Positions 33,855 to 42,596 of a DNA stretch of 64,000 bases are shown piece after piece. The position numbers and the translations under genes are program-made. The DNA is from Orenia marismortui DSM 5156 (GTDB lineage Bacteria; Bacillota; Halanaerobiia; Halobacteroidales; Halobacteroidaceae): NCBI RefSeq assembly GCF_000379025.1, contig NZ_KB900620.1:240802-304801 (forward strand), written 5' to 3'. The notes beneath the pieces were generated by a model. The model was given only the letters and a program-made list of their open reading frames with translations. It was not told the DNA's origin and did no database searches. Position 1 is the first letter of the stretch. Every line of letters starts with the position of its first letter.

Positions 33855-36185
33855 CTATACCTTCTTTACCTTTAAACTATAAGATCCATCTTCTCGCTTC
33901 TCTTTAGATAAAACCTCATGCCCTTCAGAGATTAAACTCTGGGGAACATTAGCTATTGGCTCCCCTTCGTCTAAATAAATATCTAATATATCTCCTGAAT
34001 TTAGAGGTGCTAGGGCCACTTTAGCTTTTACAAAATTCATTGGACATTTTACCCCTCTTAAATCTGCCACCTCGCTATCTAAGATATTCTTATCTTCGTT
34101 ATTATTATCACTAGAAACTTCTTCTAGCTCAAACTCTAACTTAGCATTTAAGGAATTAAATAAATACTCTACTCTTTCAATTAAATTATTTATTTTATTT
34201 TGATAAGAGAATAGATTATCAATATCTCCCAATTTATAATCTAATGCAGCATTTAAAGTTTCATTATAATGATTATCTACTAAATTCTTATCAATAAACT
34301 CGGTTTTAAATTCTGCTAAAATAACTCTATCCTTATCTGTATCTATACCTCTTACAGCCAATAATGCTCTAGATGAATTAATGATAGCTTTATAAAGTTC
34401 ATCATCATCTTCTTCTTTAATCGCTTTCTTATAATTAGATTTAGCAGTATCGATATCCAATTTAATAATATCCATTACACCTGCTCCACATTCTCCAGGC
34501 CCTCTACCTGCTAAGGAAAAGTCTTCTGTTTTACCCCAATCCTTATAAATATCTGAATCTTCTTCATAAGTAGGAATTGCAATAAATTCCTCAGCTAATT
34601 CAACTATCTTAGTCTTTCCACCCTTTTCTAGGTAAGTATTAAAATTAACTCGGTTATAATCTCCATCTTCAGCCAATAATCTAGCCAATTCTGCTAGAAA
34701 ATCTGGTATACGCTTAGCAGGAATATCTACAGCTGCGTCTCCATACTTACTATTACCTTCTTCTACGTTTCCTCCTAAGAATAATGCATAGTAGGGAAGC
34801 AATCTATCATTATGCCGCTTAGCCTTACCTTCAAAACCAAGATTAGCAATGATATGCTGTCCACAAACATTTGGGCAACCACTAATATAGATTTGAGGTA
34901 ATACTGATTGTAACTTGTCATCTAAAGTCATTAATCTTTCTCTGATAGCCTCTGATAAATTAGGCGAAATACATAATCCTAATTTACAAGTCGATGCACC
35001 TTTACAAGAAACAGGCATTGTTCCCATATTAGCCACTACTAGATTAGGATTGATTTGATTAATTTTCTCGATTAGCCCTTGTAAATCTTCTCCTTTAATA
35101 CCTCTAATCAATAATCCTTGTTTGATAGTAGTTCTAATAGATAACTCACTATTATCTAATAAACCTAATAATGAATTCAACTCATCATAACTAATATCTC
35201 CATTCTCCATTCTCAGCTCTAAAGAATAGTAGCCTTCTACCTTCTCTGTATAAAGATAATCTACATTCAAATCATTTTTTTCTCCCTTACCTGTTCTTAA
35301 TTCTTCATAACTATTTAACTCTTCAACCTCTAAATCTTCGGCTAATACTTCAGCTAAGTACTCTTTGTATTTATTGACAAACTCTTTATCACCAAGCCTC
35401 TTTCTTACAAAGCGTAATCTAGCCCTATGCTTATTACTACGATCACCATATTCATCAAAGAACCTCTTAATAGCCTCTGCTATATGGAAGATCTTATCCT
35501 CTTCTACGAAGTCTTCTAAGACTATCCCCAATTCTGAGGAGCCTCCCATTCCCCCTCCACCATATACTTTAAAGCCTCGTTGACCATCTTTCTTAGTAGC
35601 TATAAAACCTAGGTCATTTAATGTAGCTAAAGAATCATCTTTAGGGTCAGAGGAGAAGGCTATCTTATACTTTCTTGGTAAATTAAAAGAAGAACGTGTC
35701 TTAATTAAATATTCTGTTAACGCTAAGTTATGAGGTGTTGTATCAAAAGCTTCCTCAGGGTTAACACCTGCTCTAGCAGAGTTCAAGATATTTCTAACGG
35801 TATTACCTCCACCACCTCGTGGGCTTAAGCCTGCCTCTAATAGCTTGAATAGTACTTCTGGGGTATCCTCAATCTTAAGCTGATGAAGCTGTATATCCTG
35901 TCTAGTGGTAATATGAAGATAAGCATTCCCATACTCTTTACTCAATTGATTTAATACCTTTAACTGCTCCTTAGTCACTACTCCACCAGGAATTCTAACT
36001 CTTACCATATACCTCTCTTTACCTGATTTATAACCTCTTTGGCTATAAATTCCCATTGGAACTCTACGCCCTTTAAACCTAGCTTCATCTAAATCACCAT
36101 CTACAAATCGTTCAACTAAATTCGGATAATTATTCGTATCTTCTTTCACCGTAGCTGAAATATTAAAAATAGGTCGATTACTCAT
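33855..36185 (-). CDS. sir: Siroheme sulfite reductase fused to a C-terminal TusA domain
   Basis: 776 residues. Two ferredoxin-like half-domains and two siroheme/Fe-S domains are arranged as in NirA/Sir. The cluster ligands are in CKGASTCKLGLC and SGCPNVCGQH. The siroheme protein proper ends near residue 680; after an acidic linker, the last 75 residues are a TusA/SirA domain with DLRGVKCPMNFVKAKVAL, keeping the acceptor cysteine but with MN in place of the usual xP. It reduces sulfite to sulfide; the fused TusA may accept the sulfur as persulfide and hand it to the carrier protein. The electron donor is likely ferredoxin. A GTG at 36194 is in frame, but AAGGAAGGTG fits ATG 36185. Confidence 0.92.
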   Translation of the reverse strand: MSNRPIFNISATVKEDTNNYPNLVERFVDGDLDEARFKGRRVPMGIYSQRGYKSGKERYMVRVRIPGGVVTKEQLKVLNQLSKEYGNAYLHITTRQDIQLHQLKIEDTPEVLFKLLEAGLSPRGGGGNTVRNILNSARAGVNPEEAFDTTPHNLALTEYLIKTRSSFNLPRKYKIAFSSDPKDDSLATLNDLGFIATKKDGQRGFKVYGGGGMGGSSELGIVLEDFVEEDKIFHIAEAIKRFFDEYGDRSNKHRARLRFVRKRLGDKEFVNKYKEYLAEVLAEDLEVEELNSYEELRTGKGEKNDLNVDYLYTEKVEGYYSLELRMENGDISYDELNSLLGLLDNSELSIRTTIKQGLLIRGIKGEDLQGLIEKINQINPNLVVANMGTMPVSCKGASTCKLGLCISPNLSEAIRERLMTLDDKLQSVLPQIYISGCPNVCGQHIIANLGFEGKAKRHNDRLLPYYALFLGGNVEEGNSKYGDAAVDIPAKRIPDFLAELARLLAEDGDYNRVNFNTYLEKGGKTKIVELAEEFIAIPTYEEDSDIYKDWGKTEDFSLAGRGPGECGAGVMDIIKLDIDTAKSNYKKAIKEEDDDELYKAIINSSRALLAVRGIDTDKDRVILAEFKTEFIDKNLVDNHYNETLNAALDYKLGDIDNLFSYQNKINNLIERVEYLFNSLNAKLEFELEEVSSDNNNEDKNILDSEVADLRGVKCPMNFVKAKVALAPLNSGDILDIYLDEGEPIANVPQSLISEGHEVLSKEKREDGSYSLKVKKV

Positions 36186-36204
36186 ACTTGTCACCTTCCT
36201 TTCA

Positions 36205-36618
36205 TTAAATTAATTCAATCTCTATTTGAGTAACTTTCTTCTGTTCTTTAATACTAAAAGCCTTTAATACTGGCTCTTCATCCTTTAATGATAAGATAAA
36301 ATAAATTGCTTCTTCATCATAAGCCAATCTCTTATCCTCTTCCGATGGACGAGAAGGGGTAAAAGGATGGGAATGATAATTTCCAATTAAATCATAGCCC
36401 TTATTTCTAACTTCTTTGACTACTGCAAACTGCTCTTTTGGATCCATTGTAAAGTGTTCTGCTGAAGAATCTAGATTGGTCATAGTATATACTTTCTTAA
36501 CCTCAATCTCTTCATCAGCTATCACTCCAGCCACTAAACCACAACCCTCATTTGGGAATTCATCCCGAACATGCTCCAATAATTGCTGATATAACTTTTC
36601 TGGCAATTTAATTATCAT
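36205..36618 (-). CDS. hcyD: JAMM/MPN+ metalloprotease (HcyD/Mec-type) acting on the sulfur carrier
   Basis: 137 residues, family M67. The zinc motif is complete: the catalytic Glu in NEGCGLV (about residue 24) and HSHPFTPSRPSEED (H-x-H-x10-D). Related proteins cleave after the Gly-Gly of sulfur-carrier proteins, either to free cysteine (Mec+) or to trim extra residues before activation (HcyD). The carrier here ends GGGANV, so trimming of ANV is the expected task. It overlaps the E1-like gene by 4 bases (ATGA) and precedes sir by 19 bases. Confidence 0.88.
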   Translation of the reverse strand: MIIKLPEKLYQQLLEHVRDEFPNEGCGLVAGVIADEEIEVKKVYTMTNLDSSAEHFTMDPKEQFAVVKEVRNKGYDLIGNYHSHPFTPSRPSEEDKRLAYDEEAIYFILSLKDEEPVLKAFSIKEQKKVTQIEIELI

Positions 36619-37421
36619 AATTCACAAACCCCTTGCTCATAATCGATTAATTCTGTTATTTCTGGGTCATCACTACAAATCCCACAGTTTTCTCTCTTAT
36701 TTAAGTTAATCTTTCTAAACTTCATCTTCAATGCATCATAGGTCAGTAACTTGCCAGTTAATAATTCACCTTTTTTTAGAATATACTTAATAGCCTCTGT
36801 TGCTTGGATAGTTCCAATCACTCCACCCATAACTCCTATAACTCCTGCTTCCTTACAAGAAGGGACTGAACCAGGCTTAGGTGGTTGAGGAAAGATACAT
36901 CTATAACATGGTGTCTCGCCTCCTGGAACTACAGTTGTGGTCTGACCTCCAAACTTAATAATTCCTGCATGTGAGAAAGGCTTATCTTCCATTACACAAG
37001 CATCATTGATTAAAAATTTAGCCGGGAAGTTGTCTGTCCCATCTATTACAAAATCATATTCTCTAATAACCTCTTTGATATTTTGGGAGGTTAGATAGTA
37101 ATCATAGGTTTTAACCTCTACATCAGGATTCATCGCATTGATCTTCTCTTTAGCCGATTCTACCTTTAACTTACCTACATCAGGTGTATGATGTAAAACT
37201 TGACGCTGTAGATTTGATAACTCTACTCTATCTGCATCTACCAAGCCAATCTTACCAATACCAGCCGCTGCCAAAAACTGTGCTGCTGGCGTTCCAAGCC
37301 CTCCAGTTCCTATAATCAAGACTGAAGCATTTAATAACTTATCTTGCCCTTCTACACCAACATCCTGTAAAATAATATGCCTTGAATATCTCTGTAACTG
37401 TTCTTCACTAAAATCATACAT
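36615..37421 (-). CDS. hcyF: ThiF/MoeB/HcyF-type E1-like adenylyltransferase for the sulfur carrier
   Basis: 268 residues. The ATP-binding GTGGLGTPAAQFLAAAGIG, the R-finger ELSNLQRQ, and DGTDNFPAK are intact, as are two CxxC zinc pairs, CYRC and CGIC. No rhodanese domain is fused, unlike MoeZ. It adenylates the carrier's C-terminal glycine so that sulfur can be loaded. The ATG at 37421 lies inside the last codons of the carrier gene; the Shine-Dalgarno sequence GGTGGTGGAG is formed by the carrier's Gly-Gly-Gly codons. The alternative start GTG 37433 is less likely. Confidence 0.9.
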   Translation of the reverse strand: MYDFSEEQLQRYSRHIILQDVGVEGQDKLLNASVLIIGTGGLGTPAAQFLAAAGIGKIGLVDADRVELSNLQRQVLHHTPDVGKLKVESAKEKINAMNPDVEVKTYDYYLTSQNIKEVIREYDFVIDGTDNFPAKFLINDACVMEDKPFSHAGIIKFGGQTTTVVPGGETPCYRCIFPQPPKPGSVPSCKEAGVIGVMGGVIGTIQATEAIKYILKKGELLTGKLLTYDALKMKFRKINLNKRENCGICSDDPEITELIDYEQGVCEL

Positions 37422-37626
37422 TTGCTCCACCACCCATGAAGTATAGAAACTCTACCTTATCGCCAGACTTTAGAGCTTTATCAGAGAAATTATCTCGCTC
37501 TAAAATTTCGCCATTCAACTCTACTGATACCATATCTGGCATATCTACATCTTCTTTTAGCAATAATTCACTTACTGTTAATCCTTTTTTTAACTCTACT
37601 TCTTTACCATTAACTTTGATCTTCAT
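37414..37626 (-). CDS. hcyS: ThiS/MoaD-like sulfur-carrier protein with C-terminal extension (HcyS-like)
   Basis: 70 residues, the ubiquitin-like fold of ThiS/MoaD: MKIKVNGKEVELKKGLTVSE, VSVELNGEI, GDKVEFLYFM, ending GGGANV. The Gly-Gly is not terminal; three residues must be removed before activation, matching the JAMM protease encoded two genes on. HcyS of the thiocarboxylate-dependent homocysteine pathway also needs such trimming, while ThiS and MoaD normally do not. First gene after the SAM riboswitch; good GGAGTG site. A thiamin or molybdopterin role is unlikely because no thi or moa genes are near. Confidence 0.88.
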   Translation of the reverse strand: MKIKVNGKEVELKKGLTVSELLLKEDVDMPDMVSVELNGEILERDNFSDKALKSGDKVEFLYFMGGGANV

Positions 37627-37739
37627 TTGTTATCACTCCATTCCCTGGTATTCCACTTTGTTTTTATGTATTTATATTATTACAAAGACTATCATATTAT
37701 TCTGAGTATGTCAATACAAATACTTGGTTTTAATCTAAA

Positions 37740-37769
37740 AAAATCCTCTTCTTGAAAGAAGAGGATTTT
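37740..37769 (-). terminator. Attenuator of the hcyS-operon SAM riboswitch
   Basis: Arms 37740-37753 / 37756-37769 (14 bases), then seven T on the minus strand. It lies 23 bases after the aptamer and 114 bases before hcyS. Confidence 0.9.
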
Positions 37770-37792
37770 CATTATATACAACGGCATATAAT

Positions 37793-37895
37793 CTCATCTT
37801 TCAATACATAAGTATTGCTGGAATTAGCACCTTTCCCAAATAGGGATGGTTGCTGGGCTTCATTGGGCCAGTCCCTCCACCTCTCTTGATAAGAG
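37793..37895 (-). ncRNA. SAM-I riboswitch with an extra P5 hairpin
   Basis: The minus strand has GAGAGGTGGAGGGACTGGCCC, AGCAACC and AAAGGTGCTAATTCC in order (each quoted in part). P1 is CTTATC paired with GATGAG (one G-U). Between P4 and the P1 3' half there is an additional hairpin, CAATAC-TTAT-GTATTG, as in yitJ-type aptamers. It is followed by a terminator and the sulfur-carrier/sulfite reductase operon. Confidence 0.95.
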
Positions 37896-37955
37896 TTTGT
37901 ATTTAATTGTTAGCTTTTAGTTTTTAGCTAATAGCTACTAGCTGATAGCCAACAG

Positions 37956-38879
37956 CTATTCTGCTTTAAACAATGTAGTACTTAAATATCTCTCTCCAGT
38001 ATCTGGAGCTATAACTACAACCCGTTTTCCAGCACCTAATTCTTGAGCAACTTTGATAGCTGCTGCTATAGCTGCTCCACAAGAAATACCAACAAGAATT
38101 CCTTCTTCTACAGCTAATTTACGTGCCATCTCCATAGCTTCTTCATTGTCAATCTGTTTAACCTCATCTAAGATATCTGTATTTAGAACATCAGGAATAA
38201 AACCTGCTCCAATTCCTTGAATCATATGTGGTCCAGGATTACCTCCACTAAGTACAGGAGATCCAGTTGGTTCTACTGCTACAATCTTAATATCTGAAAT
38301 TTCTTCTTTTAAGACTTCTCCAGTTCCAGTAACAGTTCCACCAGTTCCAACACCTGCTACAAAAGCATCCAAGTTACCATCAGTAGCTTCTATAATCTCT
38401 TTAGCAGTTGTGTTTCTATGTACCTCTGGGTTAGCTGCATTCATAAACTGCTGTGGCATAAAATAATCATCATTAGCATCTGTTAATTCCTTAGCCTTAT
38501 CTATAGCACCAGGCATCCCTTTTTCTCCAGGAGTTAATAAAATTTCTGCTCCAAATGCTTTCAATATCTTTCTTCTTTCAATACTCATTGTATCAGGCAT
38601 TGTTAAAATTACTTTATAGCCTTTAGCAGCACCAACCATTGCTAAGCCAATTCCAGTATTCCCACTAGTAGGTTCAATAATTGTACCACCTGGCTTCAAC
38701 AAACCTTCTTTTTCAGCACTTTCAATCATATTAAGAGCAATTCTATCTTTAACACTACCACCTGGATTGAAAGATTCCAATTTAGCATAAACATCTGCAG
38801 CACCTTCAGGCACTAATCTATTTAATTTAACAAGCGGTGTTTGACCAATCAATTCAGTAATATTATTTACAACTTTCAT
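37956..38879 (-). CDS. cysK: Cysteine synthase A (O-acetylserine sulfhydrylase)
   Basis: 307 residues. PLP-lysine site [14 protein letters not shown], the substrate loop [12 protein letters not shown] and the GTGGTVTG phosphate clamp are intact; length is typical. It makes cysteine from O-acetylserine and sulfide. The promoter at 38938-38966 overlaps the end of the DUF389 gene. The SAM riboswitch follows its stop codon by 60 bases, so cysK itself is free of SAM control while transcripts continuing into hcyS are attenuated. Confidence 0.95.
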   Translation of the reverse strand: MKVVNNITELIGQTPLVKLNRLVPEGAADVYAKLESFNPGGSVKDRIALNMIESAEKEGLLKPGGTIIEPTSGNTGIGLAMVGAAKGYKVILTMPDTMSIERRKILKAFGAEILLTPGEKGMPGAIDKAKELTDANDDYFMPQQFMNAANPEVHRNTTAKEIIEATDGNLDAFVAGVGTGGTVTGTGEVLKEEISDIKIVAVEPTGSPVLSGGNPGPHMIQGIGAGFIPDVLNTDILDEVKQIDNEEAMEMARKLAVEEGILVGISCGAAIAAAIKVAQELGAGKRVVVIAPDTGERYLSTTLFKAE

Positions 38880-38937
38880 ATTTCCGCCTCCTTAAAATTA
38901 ATCCCTAGTAAACAACCCTGTTTATCAGGTTATTAAT

Positions 38938-38966
38938 ATCATAACAAAATATTACTTTATTGTCAA
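38938..38966 (-). promoter_or_regulatory. Sigma-A promoter of cysK
   Basis: TTGACA (38961-38966), 17 bases, TATGAT (38938-38943) on the minus strand. The -35 overlaps the stop codon of the DUF389 gene. Confidence 0.85.
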
Positions 38967-40198
38967 GAAGATTGTAAGGGGGTCTCTAACCTTTGTGTAG
39001 GAATAATTTCGAAGATAACCTTGTAATCTTCTCCTAACTTTTCTTTAATCTTATTAGCTAGTAACTGAAAATAATGTTTATCAGTATCAACAGGAGTATA
39101 AATAATTAAATCTACTTCCTTATCTTTTACATCAATAGAAAAAAGTCTACTTTCTAGTTCATCACCAAAATGTTCACGATATATCTTACGAACAACATCT
39201 TCTGGCTCTTCTTTAATCATCTGATTATAAGTTATCACTGATAGAGGCAAAGTCAATATAATAACAGAAAGAGTCAAAATGATTAAACTCTTCTTAATCA
39301 GTTTATTAGCTGTAGATTCATACCACCATTGTGGTTTTAAACCTTTAACATAAAAGACTATAATAATAGCTAATAATAATGCAAATAAGTTTCCAAATAA
39401 CAACAATAAAGCTCCAATAATCATGTCAGCATTAGCCAGAGATATTCCAACCCCAATAGTAGCCATAACAGGAATTAAGGCAGCAGCTATTACTACCCCA
39501 ACTAATTGTTGGGATTTTACATGGGTAATTAATGCATAAGCTCCCGCTCCCCCAGCTGCTAACGCTACTAATAAATCTGGTAGAGTAGGTAACATTCTAA
39601 CTTGTAAAGCATGGGTCATTGAAACATTAGGAATTATAAGTGCAAATATGCCTCCAATACTAATAGCAATCCCCATAATCGCTAATTCTACTATAATTCC
39701 TTTTACCAATAACTTTAAATCCCCTAATACAATACCTATCGCCATAGTAGCTATCGGCCCAAATACAGGTGCAATAATCATTGCCCCAACTATTACAGGA
39801 GTATTATCAAGTATTAAACCCAAAGTAGCAATTATAGCAGCCACTACAGCTAAAAATACTAATTGACTACTCATTTCACTGTTTTCTTTAGCATATGTAA
39901 CAATAGTTTCTCTTGTAGCTCGATAATCTTCTTTTTTGGTCTTCTCCTTATTGCTTGGGATTATAGTGTCAGGAGTAAAAATTATTAAGCTTCTATGTAC
40001 ATTATTAGTAAAATCAAAACGATCCTTTAACTTGTCTATTAAGATATCAACATTGTGATACAAAAGATTTATAATAAGTAAATCTCCTGTCTCAGACTCA
40101 ATCAATTTATAATCTTCAATCTCCACTCCTAAATTTTTCAATAAATCAACAGCATCTTTTCCTTCGCCTGATGCAAAGGTAGCATGAACAACTTGCAT
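38963..40198 (-). CDS. DUF389 / TIGR00341 membrane protein
   Basis: 411 residues. A cytoplasmic N-terminal domain (about 1-130, MQVVHATFASGEGKDAVD...) is followed by about six helices of DUF389 with the signature DNTPVIVGAMIIAPVFGPI, GGAGAYALIT and ALIPVMATIGVGIS. A soluble C-terminal segment follows. The family is widespread and has no proven function; transport or signalling has been suggested. It stands upstream of the cysK promoter with no terminator between. A strong GGAGG site precedes the ATG. Confidence 0.85.
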   Translation of the reverse strand: MQVVHATFASGEGKDAVDLLKNLGVEIEDYKLIESETGDLLIINLLYHNVDILIDKLKDRFDFTNNVHRSLIIFTPDTIIPSNKEKTKKEDYRATRETIVTYAKENSEMSSQLVFLAVVAAIIATLGLILDNTPVIVGAMIIAPVFGPIATMAIGIVLGDLKLLVKGIIVELAIMGIAISIGGIFALIIPNVSMTHALQVRMLPTLPDLLVALAAGGAGAYALITHVKSQQLVGVVIAAALIPVMATIGVGISLANADMIIGALLLLFGNLFALLLAIIIVFYVKGLKPQWWYESTANKLIKKSLIILTLSVIILTLPLSVITYNQMIKEEPEDVVRKIYREHFGDELESRLFSIDVKDKEVDLIIYTPVDTDKHYFQLLANKIKEKLGEDYKVIFEIIPTQRLETPLQSS

Positions 40199-40721
40199 CT
40201 TAAACCTCCTCTATCAATATTCTATCCTAGTATTATAGAAAAAATTATTATTTTCTCTTCTAAGAATAAATATTTTAATATTTATAAACCCATACAAAAA
40301 CAACCCCCATAAAGGGGTTTATTACTAATAGATGGATTCATACATTATATTATTCAACCATATAACCTTCGCTAATCAAAGAAATTAGACCCTTTCTAGA
40401 AAATAGCTTAGATAAACATTATACCTCTATCTTAAAAGATTTAAGGTTAGATATAAACAAAATTTCATAAATACATCCCTGTCTAACCTTTATATTTGAC
40501 TCTAAATCAAGATAAAGAGACTAAACACAATTTTCTAAAGAATATCATCAAGTTTTATAGCCACCTAAAGCAATATATTTAAGCCTTACTCTGTCTTATT
40601 TAAGATTATCAATTTTAATAGCTAGTACTAAATTAACTATAACTTAAGTTTTTAACAATTTTTAATCTCTCTAGAAAATTTATTCTAAGCTTCAATATTT
40701 ACTACAGCAACTATTTGTTAG
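40199..40721. other. 520-base gap without a recognisable gene
   Basis: Stops are dense on both strands. A short hairpin AACCCC/GGGGTT (40302-40319) followed on the minus strand by GTTTTTG could be a terminator far downstream of yerC. AAGGTTAGA (about 40443-40451) and TCTAACCTT (about 40482-40490) form another inverted repeat. A long untranslated region, a small RNA or a decayed gene are all possible; nothing decides between them. Confidence 0.4.
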
Positions 40722-41015
40722 TTAGTTATTATCTTTCATCCGCTCCAAGATTACTTCATATCCATCTGCTCCATAATTCAAACATCGTTTTACTCTACTA
40801 ATTGTAGCTGTACTAGCACCAGTATGTTCAGCAATTTCATCATAAGTATATCCATCATTTAACATTTTAGCAACCTCTAATCTTTGAGCTAAAGCTTTTA
40901 ATTCACTTACTGTGCATATATCCTCAAAAAATTTATAACATTCACCTTTATCCTTTAATAATAAAATAGCATCAAATAATTGATCTGTAAATTTATCTTT
41001 TAATTTAGAATTCAA
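40722..41015 (-). CDS. yerC: YerC/YecD-type TrpR-related regulator
   Basis: 97 residues. An alpha-helical TrpR-like fold with FFEDICTVSELKALAQRLEVAKML and the helix-turn-helix TYDEIAEHTGASTATISRVKR is characteristic of YerC/YecD. In Firmicutes it is a probable DNA-binding regulator, often near pcrA or purine genes; its effector and targets are not settled. GGAGGTG followed after 6 bases by TTG 41015 fixes an unusual TTG start; the longer frame to 41030 would begin within the ribosome site. Confidence 0.85.
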   Translation of the reverse strand: MNSKLKDKFTDQLFDAILLLKDKGECYKFFEDICTVSELKALAQRLEVAKMLNDGYTYDEIAEHTGASTATISRVKRCLNYGADGYEVILERMKDNN

Positions 41016-41241
41016 AATATACACCTCCAAAATATATTTATAACTATATTCATATCTATTATAATAAACTTTTTCTTTTTTTACCAGCTATTTAACTTAT
41101 TAAAGTAGAAAAGTACAGAATATTGCTAAAATATTTGATTAACTCTTCTATAATATAGCCATTAGCATAATTAAATAAAAATTTTAAATGCTATTAATAA
41201 TTTATGGTTGAATATTTATAATTCTTCTTAAAAAAGAAAAA

Positions 41242-41260
41242 AGCGCGGGAATCCCACGCT
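41242..41260 (-). terminator. Terminator after the first NCS2 gene
   Basis: A stem of AGCGTGGGA with TCCCGCGCT (one G-U), then TTTTTTCTTTTTT on the minus strand. Confidence 0.8.
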
Positions 41261-41267
41261 ATAAAAC

Positions 41268-42575
41268 TTACATATAAATATACTTTAGGACAAATAAGAA
41301 ACCAAATAAACTAATAATCCAATGTACATCTTCACCTTCACCATGTAGATATTTTACAATCGGATAAATAATAAACCCTAAAGAAATACCATTAGTAATT
41401 GAATAAGTGAAAGGTATTGCAATAAGAGTAATAAAGGCTGGAATAGCTTCTGTTACCTTATCCCAGTCTATATGCATAGCATTCTTCATCATCAAGGAAC
41501 CAACAATAATTAATGCTGGTGCCGTTGCTGCTGCTGGTACAATGGCCACTACTGGTGCAAAGAAAATTGATAGTACAAAACAAAGAGCAACTGTTACTCC
41601 TGTTAAGCCAGTTCTTCCTCCCTCAGCTACCCCAGTAGCAGACTCCACATAAGTAGTAACCGTTGGTGTACCCATTAAAGCTCCTGCAATTGTTCCCATC
41701 GAGTCTGATAGCAAAGCACGATTAACCTTAGGCAAATTTCCATCTTTATCTAAGAATCCTGCTTGTTGACTTACTCCAATCAATGCACCTGCTGTATCAA
41801 ATATATCTACGAATAAGAAGGAGAATATAACTGGTAAAATTCCTAGATTTAATACTCCCATAATATCTGCTTTAAAAAAGATCGGTTCCCATGTTGAAAA
41901 AGAAGGAACTTTAATAATAGTTTCTGGCATTTCTACAATTCCAAAGGGAATTCCAATTACTGTAGTAGCTAAAATTCCAAGTAAAATAGCTCCATGAATC
42001 TTACGAGCCATTAATACAATTGTAATTATAATTCCAACTAAAGCTAATAATGTAGCTGGAGCAGTTAAATCTCCTAAATCAACTAAGATAGCCTGACTAT
42101 TAACTACAATACCGGCATTTTCCATGCCTAATAATGCAATAAATAACCCCATTCCTGCACTAATCGCTAACTTTAGATTCTTAGGCATAGAATTAATAAT
42201 TGTCTCCCTTACCTTAGTTACACTTAATATAACAAAGATAATCCCTGATACAAAAACAGTCCCTAAGGCTTGCTGCCAACTAAGCCCCATCTTTAATACT
42301 ACTGTATAAGTGAAATAAGCATTAATCCCCATTCCTGGAGCTAAAGCAAAAGGATAATTGGAAAAGAAGGCCATACATAAAGTACCAAAAGCTGCTGACA
42401 TAGCTGTGGCAATCATTAAGGCTTCAACTGGCATCCCTGTTGCTGAGACTATATTTGGGTTAACGAAAATAATATAAGCCATAGTCATAAAAGTGGTAAT
42501 CCCTGCAAAAATTTCAGTTTTTACATTAGTATTATTTTCTTTTAGTAAGAATACTTTTTCTAATAAAGCAGTCAT
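41268..42575 (-). CDS. NCS2-family purine permease, paralog A (AzgA/PbuG-like)
   Basis: 435 residues and about 12-14 helices. AzgA-group features: EIFAGITTFMTMAYIIFVNP, NYPFALAPGMGINAYFTY, FLFVDIFDTAGALIGVSQQAG and GTPTVTTYVESATGVAEGG (each longer than shown or cut). These carriers import adenine, guanine or hypoxanthine with protons. It is one of three close paralogs within 7 kb, but unlike B and C it has no recognisable purine riboswitch. Instead GTTCG-containing words at 42597-42610 and 42711-42723 resemble PurR boxes. Substrate differences between the copies cannot be read from sequence. Confidence 0.88.
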   Translation of the reverse strand: MTALLEKVFLLKENNTNVKTEIFAGITTFMTMAYIIFVNPNIVSATGMPVEALMIATAMSAAFGTLCMAFFSNYPFALAPGMGINAYFTYTVVLKMGLSWQQALGTVFVSGIIFVILSVTKVRETIINSMPKNLKLAISAGMGLFIALLGMENAGIVVNSQAILVDLGDLTAPATLLALVGIIITIVLMARKIHGAILLGILATTVIGIPFGIVEMPETIIKVPSFSTWEPIFFKADIMGVLNLGILPVIFSFLFVDIFDTAGALIGVSQQAGFLDKDGNLPKVNRALLSDSMGTIAGALMGTPTVTTYVESATGVAEGGRTGLTGVTVALCFVLSIFFAPVVAIVPAAATAPALIIVGSLMMKNAMHIDWDKVTEAIPAFITLIAIPFTYSITNGISLGFIIYPIVKYLHGEGEDVHWIISLFGFLFVLKYIYM

Positions 42576-42596
42576 TAAAATTCGCCTCCGTTTATT

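Noticed and set aside
37414-37626. ThiS for thiamin or MoaD for molybdopterin
   Set aside because: C-terminal extension past Gly-Gly, adjacent JAMM protease, sulfite reductase and MetY, and SAM-riboswitch control all favour homocysteine synthesis.
37793-37895. Third SAM riboswitch judged degenerate because the P1 3' half seemed missing next to AATTCC
   Set aside because: An extra P5 hairpin (CAATAC/GTATTG) separates it; the real P1 half GATGAG lies just beyond and pairs with CTTATC.
41407-42309. Plus-strand open frames inside NCS2 paralog A (similar ones occur in B and in DUF389)
   Set aside because: They are antisense to hydrophobic coding sequence, which often gives long open shadow frames, and they have no ribosome sites.
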